Below are positions 27,963 to 37,423 of a stretch of 64,000 bases of DNA, one piece after another. Position 1 is the first letter of the stretch. Every line of letters begins with the position of its first letter. The notes below the pieces were generated by a model. The model had not been told where the DNA came from. It worked only from the letters and a program-made list of their open reading frames with translations, and searched no databases. This DNA comes from Psychrobacillus antarcticus (lineage in GTDB: Bacteria > Bacillota > Bacilli > Bacillales_A > Planococcaceae), in assembly GCF_029533155.1 (NCBI RefSeq), contig NZ_JAIZDB010000018.1, positions 1 to 64,000 of the forward strand, read 5' to 3'. Both the position numbers and the translations under genes were made by a program.

Positions 27963-29288
27963 ATGGTGCGTATTTTAATTGTCACGACAGAAAACTCATT
28001 ACCATGGGCAAAGAAGGTAGAAAGTTTAGACTTAGAGCAATGTGAGTTTATCTTTACAATCTATGATTCATTAACGCATTTACAACAAATATTTTTAGAT
28101 AAAATCCAGTTTGTGGATGGCATATTATTTAGTGGGGAAATCCCTTATTTTTTCATCAAGCAACATTTCCCGGATATTCTTATACCAATGTTACATTTTG
28201 ATGTCACGCAAGATGACTTTTATAGAACTCTATCTGAATATATTTACAATCACAAAGAATTTCAGATGAAACGTTGTTTAGTAGATTTTTTGTATAAAGA
28301 AAATAATTTTTTAGGTGTATATGAATGGACTACTAAAGATGATTTTCCATATATTTTTGAGCGAAGTATTCAAGCATTTGATGACTTTGAAATATATGAC
28401 AAAATACAGGATCTTCATATACAATTGTGGCAAGAAAAAAAAATAGATATAGGCATTACACGACTAAGTCATTTACCAGAAGTTCTAAAACCATATGGTA
28501 TTACGCCCTTATTAATTGTCCCTTCTGAGCGCAGTATGAAATTGAAAATTGAGGCAATTTTAAAAGAGATTCAACTCATTCAATTGATTGAAAACCAAGT
28601 AGTTATTGCTCATTTAGAGATGAGTATTAACAAGAACAATGTTTTCGACTTAGAATATCGACAGATGTCCTTATATAAAGCTATTCTAGATTTTAGTAAA
28701 CAAAATCAGATGACCTTTATTATCCATAAAAACGTTTTTCTTTATGAAATCATTACAAATTACAGCGACTTCAAAGTGATTACAAATGAGATGAAAAGCT
28801 GTCAGATAGCTGCATTTCTATCTCAAGAATTACATTTCCCTGTGAAAATTGGTTGGGGAATTGGGCATTCTATTCAAGAAGCGCAGAGTAATGCTGAGAA
28901 AGCTGCACAAATGTGTACAAACCAAGAAACACAGGCATACATTTTGTCGAAAGAGGAGGCATTAATTGGACCTCTAGGAGACAAAGACTCAATACAAGTT
29001 GTTACACAATACGATTCAGTGATTGACCAATTAAGCACTAAATTCAACACGACTACCTTACAAATTCAAAAGATACTCGCTGTTATGGATAAAATGCAAT
29101 CTAACACAATCACGTCAGAAGACTTAAGCACCCATTTAGGGATTACCTCAAGAGCTGCCAATCGTATTCTGAAAAAATTAGAGGAACACGGAGCAGCAAC
29201 CGTCTCCACGCTACAACAGAAGAAACTTCGGGGGCGACCAACAAAAGTTTATCAAATCCACTTTAATGAATTAGAAAGTGATTTCTAG
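27963..29288 (+). CDS. Putative abg-operon regulator with sensor domains and C-terminal winged helix
   Basis: 441 residues from ATG 27963; an in-frame TTG eight codons upstream lacks a ribosome binding site, whereas AAAAGGGGG lies about 12 bases before ATG. The first 200 or so residues look like two alpha/beta lobes of a ligand-sensing PrpR-like type. The stretch VKIGWGIGHSIQEAQSNAEKA (near 295-315) resembles the nucleotide-cyclase-like fold of PucR or GTP-cyclohydrolase III proteins. The C terminus (about 365-435) is a winged helix with LSTHLGITSRAANRILKKLE and the wing KLRGRPTKVYQ. It is divergent from abgT and therefore probably controls it. I do not recognise a named family. Confidence 0.7.
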   Translation: MVRILIVTTENSLPWAKKVESLDLEQCEFIFTIYDSLTHLQQIFLDKIQFVDGILFSGEIPYFFIKQHFPDILIPMLHFDVTQDDFYRTLSEYIYNHKEFQMKRCLVDFLYKENNFLGVYEWTTKDDFPYIFERSIQAFDDFEIYDKIQDLHIQLWQEKKIDIGITRLSHLPEVLKPYGITPLLIVPSERSMKLKIEAILKEIQLIQLIENQVVIAHLEMSINKNNVFDLEYRQMSLYKAILDFSKQNQMTFIIHKNVFLYEIITNYSDFKVITNEMKSCQIAAFLSQELHFPVKIGWGIGHSIQEAQSNAEKAAQMCTNQETQAYILSKEEALIGPLGDKDSIQVVTQYDSVIDQLSTKFNTTTLQIQKILAVMDKMQSNTITSEDLSTHLGITSRAANRILKKLEEHGAATVSTLQQKKLRGRPTKVYQIHFNELESDF

Positions 29289-29295
29289 TAAAATT

Positions 29296-29339
29296 GAAAC
29301 AACCTATTCCTTGAGCTATCTCAAAGAATAGGTTGTTTG
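29296..29339 (+). terminator. Terminator after the abg regulator
   Basis: AACAACCTATTC and GAATAGGTTGTT form a perfect 12-bp stem, with TTTGTTAT at the end. Confidence 0.85.
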
Positions 29340-29507
29340 TTATCCAGAAAAAAATGGTCCTATTGTTCATAAATATGATCAAATACAAAAGTAACTGAAG
29401 CTCTTCAGTTTTTCACGCGTCAAGAAGACTTCAAACGCTAGGTGCGGCTACAGAAGTTATATTTCCTGAAGATGAAAATGGCGCAGGTGCTATTAAACTA
29501 GGTGTTC

Positions 29508-29617
29508 CTTATTATATCTTTTGTCCATCAAAGCCTCTTCAATTAGGTAGTGCAATTGGACAAATATTATAAGAATTTAAAGCCTCGACAAAGATATTAT
29601 AAATGATGAAGAAAAAG
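29508..29617 (+). pseudogene. Decayed tatA fragment (second copy)
   Basis: The stretch matches tatA from the codons for [11 protein letters not shown] to the acidic tail. TTTTGTCCATC, CAATTGGACAAA and a 25-base identical block beginning GATATTATAAATGATG are shared. An in-frame TAA interrupts it after GQIL. The upstream half of tatA is missing. It lies directly upstream of intact yoaT. Confidence 0.8.
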
Positions 29618-29743
29618 CTGATTTTCCGAATTCATGAGCAATTCCCCCTTAGTTTTATACATAGTGAAAATTATACGTCACACTTGAACCAAAATCTTTT
29701 AAGTTCGTCCATATTCCTATATCTATTTAAAAGGAGTACTAGT

Positions 29744-30514
29744 ATGCGAAACCTTCTACTATTTACTTATTTACAGGCACTTTCTTGTATATTTCCTGTA
29801 ATCATATTTGGAGCACTAGCCATTTCTAAATTTTCGAGTATACCATTTATTCCCAGATACGATTTTATATTACTTATTTGTATAGTTGGGCAAGCATTTA
29901 TGCTCGTTTCCAAATTAGAAACATGGGATGAGTTCAAGGTTATATGTTTATTCCACATTATTGGTCTCGGTTTAGAATTATATAAAGTACATATGGGTTC
30001 TTGGTCATATCCAGAGGAAGCATTTAGTAAGATTGGGGGAGTGCCTTTATACAGCGGGTTTATGTACGCAAGTGTTGCGAGCTATATTTGTCAAAGTTGG
30101 CGGAGAATGAATCTACATCTGTATAATTGGCCGAAACCAATTTGGGCAGTGGGAATTAGCATGCTTATTTATTTCAATTTCTTTACCCATCATTTCACTT
30201 ATGATATTCGTTGGATTCTGAAATGCTTGCTCTTTTTTATTTTTTTCCGCACGTTAGTGACTTTTGAATTGAAGGAAAAGGTTTTTAAAATGCCTATGAT
30301 TCTTGCTTTTATTTTGATTGGATTTTTTATTTGGATTGCTGAAAATATCGTAACCTTTTTAGGAGCGTGGCAATACCCTAACCAAGAGGAAACTTGGTCT
30401 CTTGTCCACATTGGGAAAATTAGCTCGTGGTTTTTACTAGTCATTATAAGTGTAATTATCGTTGCACAATTGAAACGAGTTAAGAATCGTTCATCTTTGT
30501 TATCAAGTGATTGA
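29744..30514 (+). CDS. yoaT: DUF817 family membrane protein (YoaT type)
   Basis: 256 residues with about eight membrane helices and the conserved WSYPEEA, PLYSGFMYASVASYICQ and FFTHHFTYDIRW stretches of DUF817. I take ATG 29744 behind AAAAGGAG (7 bases). A longer in-frame reading from 29603 runs through the tatA remnant and is not credible. The function is unknown. Its first codons and leader recur at 23404 after the intact tatA, which suggests that tatA-yoaT was once contiguous. The 3' end runs into a GATT tetranucleotide run. Confidence 0.82.
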   Translation: MRNLLLFTYLQALSCIFPVIIFGALAISKFSSIPFIPRYDFILLICIVGQAFMLVSKLETWDEFKVICLFHIIGLGLELYKVHMGSWSYPEEAFSKIGGVPLYSGFMYASVASYICQSWRRMNLHLYNWPKPIWAVGISMLIYFNFFTHHFTYDIRWILKCLLFFIFFRTLVTFELKEKVFKMPMILAFILIGFFIWIAENIVTFLGAWQYPNQEETWSLVHIGKISSWFLLVIISVIIVAQLKRVKNRSSLLSSD

Positions 30515-30606
30515 TTGATTGATTGATTGATTCGACCGATGTTGTGTGTTATTCGACCGATTATCACTCACATTCAACCGATTTCTTCCCTTATTCGACC
30601 GATTCG
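30508..30606. repeat. GATT tetranucleotide run followed by a 21-bp array, CGACCGAT type
   Basis: Six GATT units cover the end of yoaT, including its stop. They are followed by CGACCGAT at 30533, CGACCGAT at 30554, CAACCGAT at 30575 and CGACCGAT at 30596, exactly 21 bp apart. The array lies between the convergent 3' ends of yoaT and metH. Confidence 0.8.
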
Positions 30607-30618
30607 CCATCTTCAACA

Positions 30619-30648
30619 TAAAAAACACTGCCCAGAACGGCAGTGTTT
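30619..30648 (-). terminator. Terminator after metH
   Basis: AACACTGCC and GGCAGTGTT form a perfect 9-bp stem, followed on the minus strand by TTTTTATG. Confidence 0.9.
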
Positions 30649-30652
30649 CATT

Positions 30653-33600
30653 TTAGTCTACGACAAAATATCGTGCATCTGGATGTGCAAATACGATCGC
30701 GGAGACAGACGCTTCCGGTTCCATCATAAATTCTTCGGTTAGTTCTACTCCAATTACTTCAGGTTTTAACAATCCAAACAGTTTTGCTTGGTCATCTAAA
30801 TTCGGGCAGGCTGGATAGCCAAAGGAGAAGCGTTGGCCTTGGTATTTTGCAGCAAAACGGTCGCGCATTGTAAAGTCCGTTGCGTCTGGGAATCCCCATT
30901 GGTCGCGGATTTCTTGGTGAATGCGTTCGGCGAATCCTTCTGCCACTTCAAGTGCAGTTGCCTGTAGTGCATGGCTATCTAGGAATTTCCCTTGTTCTTT
31001 AAGTAAAGTTGCTTGCCCACGAACACCATGTCCTGCAGTTACTAGCATAAACGCTACATAATCCATTTCTCCACTGTCCACAGATTTGATATAATCTGCT
31101 AAACAAAGGAATGGCTCCACGGATTGGCGCGGGAATGTGAATCGCTCGATTTCTATTTTCGCATCGGCTGGGTCATAGATAATTACATCATTTCCATCCG
31201 CTTGCGCAGGGAAAAATTGATAGACACCTTGTGGTTTCAATATATCTGACTTTAAATATCCTGTGACTAACTCATGCAACTCAGTAGCACGCTCGTCACC
31301 TTCTACTAATAGTTTTTCGTTATATCCTTTTAATCCTAAATGATGACCGATCAATGTGCGCATATTCACATATGGGTGCAAATGTGCGACCGAATAATCC
31401 TTTAGTACATGTCTACGAACATCCTTTGGTACGTATATCTGCACATCCTCGCGAACTGTTTTCACTGGTTTTTCTAAAACGGCCACCGCCTGCTTAGCTG
31501 AGCGATTAGCTTCTGCAATTTTCCGTTTCTCCTGTTGAATACCAAGCTCGACTAATAAAGTCTCTTTATCCTCTGCATTTTGCAATCGATTGGCAAGATC
31601 AAGTCCCTGCATGGCATCTTTCGCATATAGGACAGGTCCATCATATTGAGCCGAAATTTTTGTTTCTGTGAAACGACGAGAAAGCGCTGCTCCACCTACT
31701 AATATAGGCACATCAATACCTGCTTCTTTAAAATCCTGCGCAGTGATAACCATTTGCTGTGCTGATTTTACAAGTAGTCCAGAAAGTCCAATCATATCGG
31801 GCTTTTCCTTCCGAATAACCTCTATTAAAGTGGCTGGCGTTACTTTAATTCCAACATCTATTACTTTATATCCATTGTTACTCAATATAATATCAACTAG
31901 GTTTTTTCCGATATCATGCACATCGCCTTTAACAGTCGCCAGTACGATTTTACCCTTACCAGAATCGTCCTCTTTTTTCTCCATATACTGCTCCAAATAG
32001 GACACAGACGCCTTCATAACTCCTGCGCTTTGAAGAACCTCTGCAACTATTAGCTGGTTTTCATTAAACAGTTTCCCTACCTCAGCCATGCCCTTCATCA
32101 ATGGACCATTTATGATATCTAGTGGTGCATCATACAATTGAAGTGCCGCTTCTAAGTCAGGGATAAGTCCTTCCTTAGTGCCTTCAATAACATAATAGGC
32201 AAGCCGCTCTGGTACAGTTTTCGGTATATCATCTTCCGTCTTTTCTTTCTTTTTATCGCGGTAAAAGTCGGTAAAATCAGCAAGTGTTTTGTCAGTCGTT
32301 GTAAATAAAAGTTCATTTGCCATATCGATTTCTGATTTAGGAATGGAAGCGTATCTTTCAAGCTTTTCCGTATTTACAATGGCGTAGTCTAGACCGGCCT
32401 GTGTACAGTTGTATAAATAGACAGCATTCAATACTTCGCGACCAACTGGTGGAAGACCAAATGATACATTACTTACTCCTAAAACAGTCAGTGCACGTGG
32501 CAATTTTTCTTTTATTAGACGAATGCCTTCAATCGTTTCTACTGCAGAACCGATATATTGCTGGTCCCCTGTTCCGACAGGGAATACTAGTGGGTCAAAA
32601 ATTATATCCTCCGGCGCGATTCCCCATTTATTTACTAATAAATCATAAGATCGTTCCGCAATTTCTAACTTCCGCTCTCGAGTAACTGCCATTCCTATCT
32701 CATCAATTGTTCCAACCACTACTGCCGCACCGTATTTTTTCACTAAAGGCATTACTGCATCAAACCGCTCTTCGCCATCCTCTAAGTTAATAGAATTGAT
32801 GATTGTTTTGCCTTGGGAATACTTCAGTGCTACTTCTATTACTTTTTCATCCGTCGAATCAATAACGAGAGGTACTTTCACTTTTTTTACTACTTCTTTC
32901 ATGAAGTTGGTCATGTCCTCTAGTTCATCACGGTCAGGATTTGCTAGACAAATATCAATCACATGAGCTCCACCTTTAACCTGTGCACGTGCAATTTCAG
33001 ATGCTTCTTCAAACTTTTCATCTACTATTAAACGCTTAAACTTCCGAGAGCCTATCACATTTGTTCGCTCTCCTATGAATAGCGGACGCATGGATTCATC
33101 ATATTGAAGAGGTTCAATACCAGACACTACATGCCCGTGACCTGCCTCAACTGGTTTACGTGGAGCAAGATCCTTTACTGCTTCGCGTACAGCCTGAATA
33201 TGAGCAGGTGTCGTCCCACAGCATCCACCAACAACATTCAACCATCCTTTTTCTGCAAAGCCACGAAGTTTTTTAGAAAGTGACTCTGGGGATTCATGGT
33301 AATGTCCTTCCTCATCTGGTAAGCCAGCATTTGGATAACAGCTAACATAGCCGTCCGATAACTCAGATAGTGAGCGGATATGATCCGTCATAAATTCTGG
33401 TCCTGTCGCACAGTTTAAGCCAACAGAAAGTGGTTTTATATGTTCAATTGAAATATAGAATGCTTCGATACTTTGCCCGGCAAGCGTCGTTCCCATTGGT
33501 TCAATGGTTCCTGAAATCATAATAGGTAGCTCTATCTTCAATTCCTCAAATGCTTGCTTGATTCCAATTGTTGCAGCTTTTACGTTCAGCATATCCTGGC

Positions 33601-34090
33601 TTGTTTCCAGTAAGATAACATCTACTCCACCTTCTACTAAAGCCTTTGCCTGCACATAAAAGTCGTTCGTAAGTTCATCAAACGTAATACCACCAGTGAT
33701 AGATAATGTTTTTGTCGTCGGTCCAATCGCTCCCGCTACAAACCGTGGCCAATCAGATGTAGAAAATTCCTCTGCACAAGTTTTAGCAAACTGAGCTGCA
33801 AGAAAGTTGATATCATGTGCTTGATAACCAAGATCATATTCATTTAACACGACTGGCGTTCCACCAAATGTATTCGTACATATAATATCAGCTCCAGCAG
33901 CTAAATATTCACGATGAATATGCTCAATGACATCCGGTTTGACGATATTTAAATACTCATTACAGCCGTCGTATTCTTCCCCTCCGAAATCTTCGGGACT
34001 AAGATCCGCGTTTTGAATCATCGTTCCCATTGCACCATCAATAATTAGTATTCTCTGTTGGAGTTGCTGCTCAATTAGATGTTTGGACAT
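30653..34090 (-). CDS. metH: Cobalamin-dependent methionine synthase
   Basis: 1145 residues from ATG 34090 (GAGAGG 8 bases upstream). It transfers the methyl group of methyl-tetrahydrofolate to homocysteine through B12. The domains in order are homocysteine binding (1-330; [19 protein letters not shown], and zinc Cys pair in [10 protein letters not shown]), pterin binding (about 345-620; [14 protein letters not shown]), B12 binding with DVHDIGKN (about 650-880), and SAM-dependent reactivation (about 900-1145; [12 protein letters not shown]). It starts inside the last codons of the yitJ reading frame (20-bp overlap), forming an operon under the SAM-I riboswitch. Confidence 0.97.
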   Translation of the reverse strand: MSKHLIEQQLQQRILIIDGAMGTMIQNADLSPEDFGGEEYDGCNEYLNIVKPDVIEHIHREYLAAGADIICTNTFGGTPVVLNEYDLGYQAHDINFLAAQFAKTCAEEFSTSDWPRFVAGAIGPTTKTLSITGGITFDELTNDFYVQAKALVEGGVDVILLETSQDMLNVKAATIGIKQAFEELKIELPIMISGTIEPMGTTLAGQSIEAFYISIEHIKPLSVGLNCATGPEFMTDHIRSLSELSDGYVSCYPNAGLPDEEGHYHESPESLSKKLRGFAEKGWLNVVGGCCGTTPAHIQAVREAVKDLAPRKPVEAGHGHVVSGIEPLQYDESMRPLFIGERTNVIGSRKFKRLIVDEKFEEASEIARAQVKGGAHVIDICLANPDRDELEDMTNFMKEVVKKVKVPLVIDSTDEKVIEVALKYSQGKTIINSINLEDGEERFDAVMPLVKKYGAAVVVGTIDEIGMAVTRERKLEIAERSYDLLVNKWGIAPEDIIFDPLVFPVGTGDQQYIGSAVETIEGIRLIKEKLPRALTVLGVSNVSFGLPPVGREVLNAVYLYNCTQAGLDYAIVNTEKLERYASIPKSEIDMANELLFTTTDKTLADFTDFYRDKKKEKTEDDIPKTVPERLAYYVIEGTKEGLIPDLEAALQLYDAPLDIINGPLMKGMAEVGKLFNENQLIVAEVLQSAGVMKASVSYLEQYMEKKEDDSGKGKIVLATVKGDVHDIGKNLVDIILSNNGYKVIDVGIKVTPATLIEVIRKEKPDMIGLSGLLVKSAQQMVITAQDFKEAGIDVPILVGGAALSRRFTETKISAQYDGPVLYAKDAMQGLDLANRLQNAEDKETLLVELGIQQEKRKIAEANRSAKQAVAVLEKPVKTVREDVQIYVPKDVRRHVLKDYSVAHLHPYVNMRTLIGHHLGLKGYNEKLLVEGDERATELHELVTGYLKSDILKPQGVYQFFPAQADGNDVIIYDPADAKIEIERFTFPRQSVEPFLCLADYIKSVDSGEMDYVAFMLVTAGHGVRGQATLLKEQGKFLDSHALQATALEVAEGFAERIHQEIRDQWGFPDATDFTMRDRFAAKYQGQRFSFGYPACPNLDDQAKLFGLLKPEVIGVELTEEFMMEPEASVSAIVFAHPDARYFVVD

Positions 34091-35929
34091 AGCTGAAACC
34101 TCTCTCTTTCTTTCGATCAATCTCTTTAATATAATGAATTAATTCAAGAGACATATCGTAGCGGAAAAATGGTGTAATAATATAAATGCCATTGAATAAT
34201 TCCGCTGCTGTATCGATTAATTCCTTCGAAATTTGAATACCCTCTGCCGTAGCACGCTCTCTATCTTCCCCACATAAACGCATACGTTCCAGCACTTCCT
34301 CGGACAGTTTGATACCTGGCACTTCATTGTGAAGGAATTCAGAATTTCGACTATTAGTCAGTGGCATAATTCCGATGAAAATAGGCGTTGATAAATGTTT
34401 AGTTGCTTCATATATTTCATGCATTTTTTCTTTGGAATAAACCGGCTGCGTGATAAAATAATCTGCTCCACATTCAATTTTCTTCTCAAGTCGCTTCACT
34501 GCACGGTCAAGCACACGAACATTTGGATTAAATGCGGCAGCCACAGAGAAGTTAGCTTTTTTACGAAGTGACTTTCCGGAGAAAGAAATACCTTCATTTA
34601 ATTGTTTGATTAATTGTATCAATTCTAAACTGGATACATCATAAACACTCGTCGCACCAGGGAAATCACCAATTTTCGTTGGGTCTCCAGTTACTGCAAG
34701 AATATCATGAATGCCAAGTGCATCCAGCCCCATTAAATGAGATTGGAGGCCGATTAAATTACGGTCACGGCATGTAATATGAGTAAGTGGTCTAATATCT
34801 TTTTGGTGCTTTAACATCGAGCCCATAGCCATATTGCTAATTCTCGGGGATGCTAATGAGTTATCTGCCATCGTCACTGCATCAATTCCAGCAGCATATA
34901 GCTTTTCCGCACCTTCCATGAAAGTAGACGTATCTAAATGACGAGGAGTGTCTAATTCAACTATAATTGTTCGTTTTGTTCTCGCTTTTTCATGGAGAGC
35001 TTGCGTGTTGGTCGGCTTGGCATCTTGAATAATAATTGGCTTTTCCAACGCGACTACCTTACTCGTAATTGGAGGTAGATGAGCAATATATTTCTTCACT
35101 GCTTCAATATGCTTTGGTGTCGTCCCACAGCAGCCCCCTATTAATCGCACTCCTGCATCCCTTAGATATAATGCTGCTTTTCCAAAATAATCTGCATCTG
35201 ACTCGTAGACAATTCGCTTTCATCTATATCAAGCAGACTTGCATTTGGATATGCAGATAGGAATGCTTTTTCCGGCAACTTTACTCCTTCAAATGCTTGA
35301 ATTGTATGATGGGGACCTAATCGACAGTTGACTCCCACAACATTTGCTCCAATTGCTTCAAGCTGATTTAGCGCATCATTTAGTGGCAGTCCATTTTGCA
35401 AAATACCTGGTTCATGCATAGAAACCTGGGCAATAATCGGAATATCCGTTAGTGTACGAAGATAAGTCACCGTAGTCTTTAATTCTTCCAAATCATAATA
35501 GGTTTCGAGTAATAAGCCATCTGGATCTCCCGCTAATAATTGGATTGCCTGCTGATCGAGTGAATCGATAATTTCCTGGAGGGTGGCATCACTTTTTCGT
35601 ATTCCACGAATACCTCCTATGGTACCGAGGACAAATTGATTGCCCGGTGCAGCAGCTCTTTTCGCAATTTGGATTGCCGCTTCGTTTATTTCTTTTACTT
35701 GATTTTCTAATCCGTAGCGCGCGAGCTTAATGGCATTCGCTCCATATGTATTCGTTTGAATGATATCTGCTCCGGCCGCAATATAATCCTGATGTATCTT
35801 CTCAATAATTTCCGGCTTCTGAATATTCAATTCCTCATTGCAATAATTAATTCCATACGAATAAAGAAGCGTGCCCATTGCCCCATCTGCTGTCAGTATA
35901 GACTTCTGTAATTCCTCTAATAAACCCAT
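34071..35929 (-). pseudogene. yitJ: Bifunctional homocysteine methyltransferase / methylenetetrahydrofolate reductase with a frameshift
   Basis: Two overlapping frames together encode a YitJ-type protein of about 619 residues, close to B. subtilis YitJ. The first (35929 to 35162) has the homocysteine S-methyltransferase start ADGAMGTLLYSYG and VVGVNCRLGPHH. The second (from before 35150 to 34071) has the zinc site [13 protein letters not shown] and the MTHFR domain ([30 protein letters not shown]). Between 35165 and about 35219 the second frame reads [20 protein letters not shown], the expected joining segment. Adding one base near 35212-35218 restores a single protein. As it stands the zinc-ligand Cys residues fall on separate chains. 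This is a true frameshift or a sequencing error. Confidence 0.85.
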
Positions 35930-35950
35930 TTTAATCCATCCTCTCCCATA

Positions 35951-35980
35951 TAAAAAAGCCTTCCATGAAAAGAAGGCTTT
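35951..35980 (-). terminator. Expression-platform terminator of the SAM-I riboswitch
   Basis: AAAGCCTT and AAGGCTTT form a stem followed on the minus strand by TTTTATATG, just before the yitJ ribosome binding site. SAM binding would favour this hairpin. Confidence 0.9.
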
Positions 35981-36000
35981 ACGAGTATGCAAGATACCAC

Positions 36001-36113
36001 CTTCTCATCTGTCAAACTTTTGCAAAGTCTGCTGGATTTAGCACCTGACCAAATTGGTGGTTGCTGAAGTGTCATAGGGCCAGTCCCTCGACTTCTCTAG
36101 ATAAGAATTTCAC
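36001..36113 (-). promoter_or_regulatory. SAM-I (S-box) riboswitch
   Basis: The minus strand shows the S-box signature in order: CTTATCTAGAGAAGTCGAGGG, CTGGCCCTATGACACTTCAG, CAACC.....GGTCAGGTGCTAAATCC, and CAGATGAGAAG closing the helix. It is followed by an intrinsic terminator, so yitJ-metH is expected to be off when SAM is abundant. Confidence 0.97.
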
Positions 36114-36213
36114 TATTCAATTTTCTAATTAAACTTATCGTACCTTTATTGCACTAAAGCGTCAAGAAATGTTTTGAATTTTCCGTTATCTTTATTGAAC
36201 GAGTCGAATGATT

Positions 36214-36345
36214 CGACCGATTCCATTGATCGATTAATCGTGATGATCGATCGATTATAGACGACGATGGATCGATTATTGCTTTTGGTCGATGGATTTT
36301 CGATGGTGATCGATCGATAATTCCACCCAATCGATCGATTCATCA
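36214..36345. repeat. 21-bp tandem array, ATCGATT type
   Basis: Units ending in CGATTA/CGATAA/CGATT start at 36231, 36252, 36273, (degenerate 36294), 36315 and 36336, exactly 21 bp apart, with a related CGACCGATT just before at 36214. The array lies between the SAM riboswitch and the 3' end of the NERD gene. The open minus-strand frame here (repeated NRSI) only mirrors the repeat. Confidence 0.8.
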
Positions 36346-36355
36346 ATAGTAAGTG

Positions 36356-37300
36356 TCACCATTTCCATTTATACTCTATATTACTTTGGGATGTACCTGT
36401 TCTTATTAAATCCATAGATTGGAGAAGTCTGGATGCTACATGATGAGAATTTATGTGAAGAAACTTTCTACATTGCCTATTATTAATGGTCTCCCCAACC
36501 AAAACAAACCACTCTCGAATCGCTTTCTCATGGGCAAGCCGATCCACATGACCACAGCGCATACAGTTCCAGCCATTCTTCCTTTTCCCCATTCCAAACG
36601 TTTCACATTTTTCACATAACACTCCAGTATATAAATCATTCGGATGGATGCCCCATCTGCTACACATGGGGTATGGGAAATAAGGTTTGTTATTTGTAAT
36701 AATTTCTTTGCTCAATGCATTCATATCCTTACTAGATATGCACTGTTTTTCTCGAGGAATATTACGTAGATAGACAGGAATTGTTTGATGAAGAATAGCA
36801 TTATATTTTGTGGGAGGTTCTATGACTCTAACTTTGGAGTTGGTCAACACAATTACCCCGTAAATAGGAATCGTCACTCCTTTTTGTTTCAGCCATTCGT
36901 CGAGTAAATAGGTATTCCGTTCAATCTGCACCTCGGGACTCTCAAATACATCCACTTTTCCTTCCTCATTTGCTCTTTCTAGTAGAGAAGGATTCTCTTT
37001 AAAACTCAACTTACCTCCTATATTTTTACTCTCTAAAATTACCGCAAAATACGGCGTCAAAAACAATGTATCCATCTGAAACTTACCATACAACTCCAAA
37101 CTTACATCATGCAATACCACATACTCAAACGGAAATGAATACTTATTAAACACTCGGTCCACTCTAACTTCTCCACTAATTCCAGCCTTGGCCATATTCA
37201 TTTTCGAACGAATCAATTCCTTCATTTCATGCGCCTCTGGTAATCGCAGATCCAACAACTGCAAACCAACATAGCTATACTCTTCCGAACGCACTTTCAT
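36356..37300 (-). CDS. NERD (nuclease-related) domain protein with C-terminal zinc ribbon
   Basis: 314 residues from ATG 37300 (GGAGGTGA upstream; an in-frame TTG two codons earlier is also possible). The NERD domain covers about residues 40-155: GISGEVRVDRVF, VLHDVSLELYGKFQMDTLFLTPYFAVILESKNIGG, the Glu..Asp..Glu-x-Lys pattern of restriction-like nucleases. The C terminus has two CxxC pairs (CEKC, CMRC) that look like a zinc ribbon. The role is unknown; NERD proteins are thought to act on nucleic acid. It stands alone beside a 21-bp repeat array. Confidence 0.78.
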   Translation of the reverse strand: MKVRSEEYSYVGLQLLDLRLPEAHEMKELIRSKMNMAKAGISGEVRVDRVFNKYSFPFEYVVLHDVSLELYGKFQMDTLFLTPYFAVILESKNIGGKLSFKENPSLLERANEEGKVDVFESPEVQIERNTYLLDEWLKQKGVTIPIYGVIVLTNSKVRVIEPPTKYNAILHQTIPVYLRNIPREKQCISSKDMNALSKEIITNNKPYFPYPMCSRWGIHPNDLYTGVLCEKCETFGMGKRKNGWNCMRCGHVDRLAHEKAIREWFVLVGETINNRQCRKFLHINSHHVASRLLQSMDLIRTGTSQSNIEYKWKW

Positions 37301-37386
37301 TATCAATAAATCACCTCCATCCGCATCGTAGCACAACAAAAGAAAATGTAAATTTCACTAAATATGCAACTACTCCATTTTCCCCA

Positions 37387-37417
37387 CAAAAAAAGGACCA
37401 AAATTGAATTTTGGTCC
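37387..37417 (-). terminator. Terminator after hemY
   Basis: GGACCAAAATT and AATTTTGGTCC form an 11-bp stem with a one-base centre, followed on the minus strand by TTTTTTTG. Confidence 0.9.
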
Positions 37418-37423
37418 GAAAAC

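Noticed and set aside
29603-29743. N-terminal extension of the YoaT frame
   Set aside because: It lies in the decayed tatA fragment and a non-conserved leader. The AAAAGGAG ribosome binding site supports ATG 29744.
35162-35992. Extending the yitJ start to the upstream methionine at 35992
   Set aside because: That stretch codes through the SAM-riboswitch terminator hairpin. ATG 35929 gives the family N terminus.
36146-36346. Minus-strand open frame with repeated NRSI
   Set aside because: It exists only because a 21-bp (seven-codon) repeat array keeps the frame open. It has no ribosome binding site and no family resemblance.
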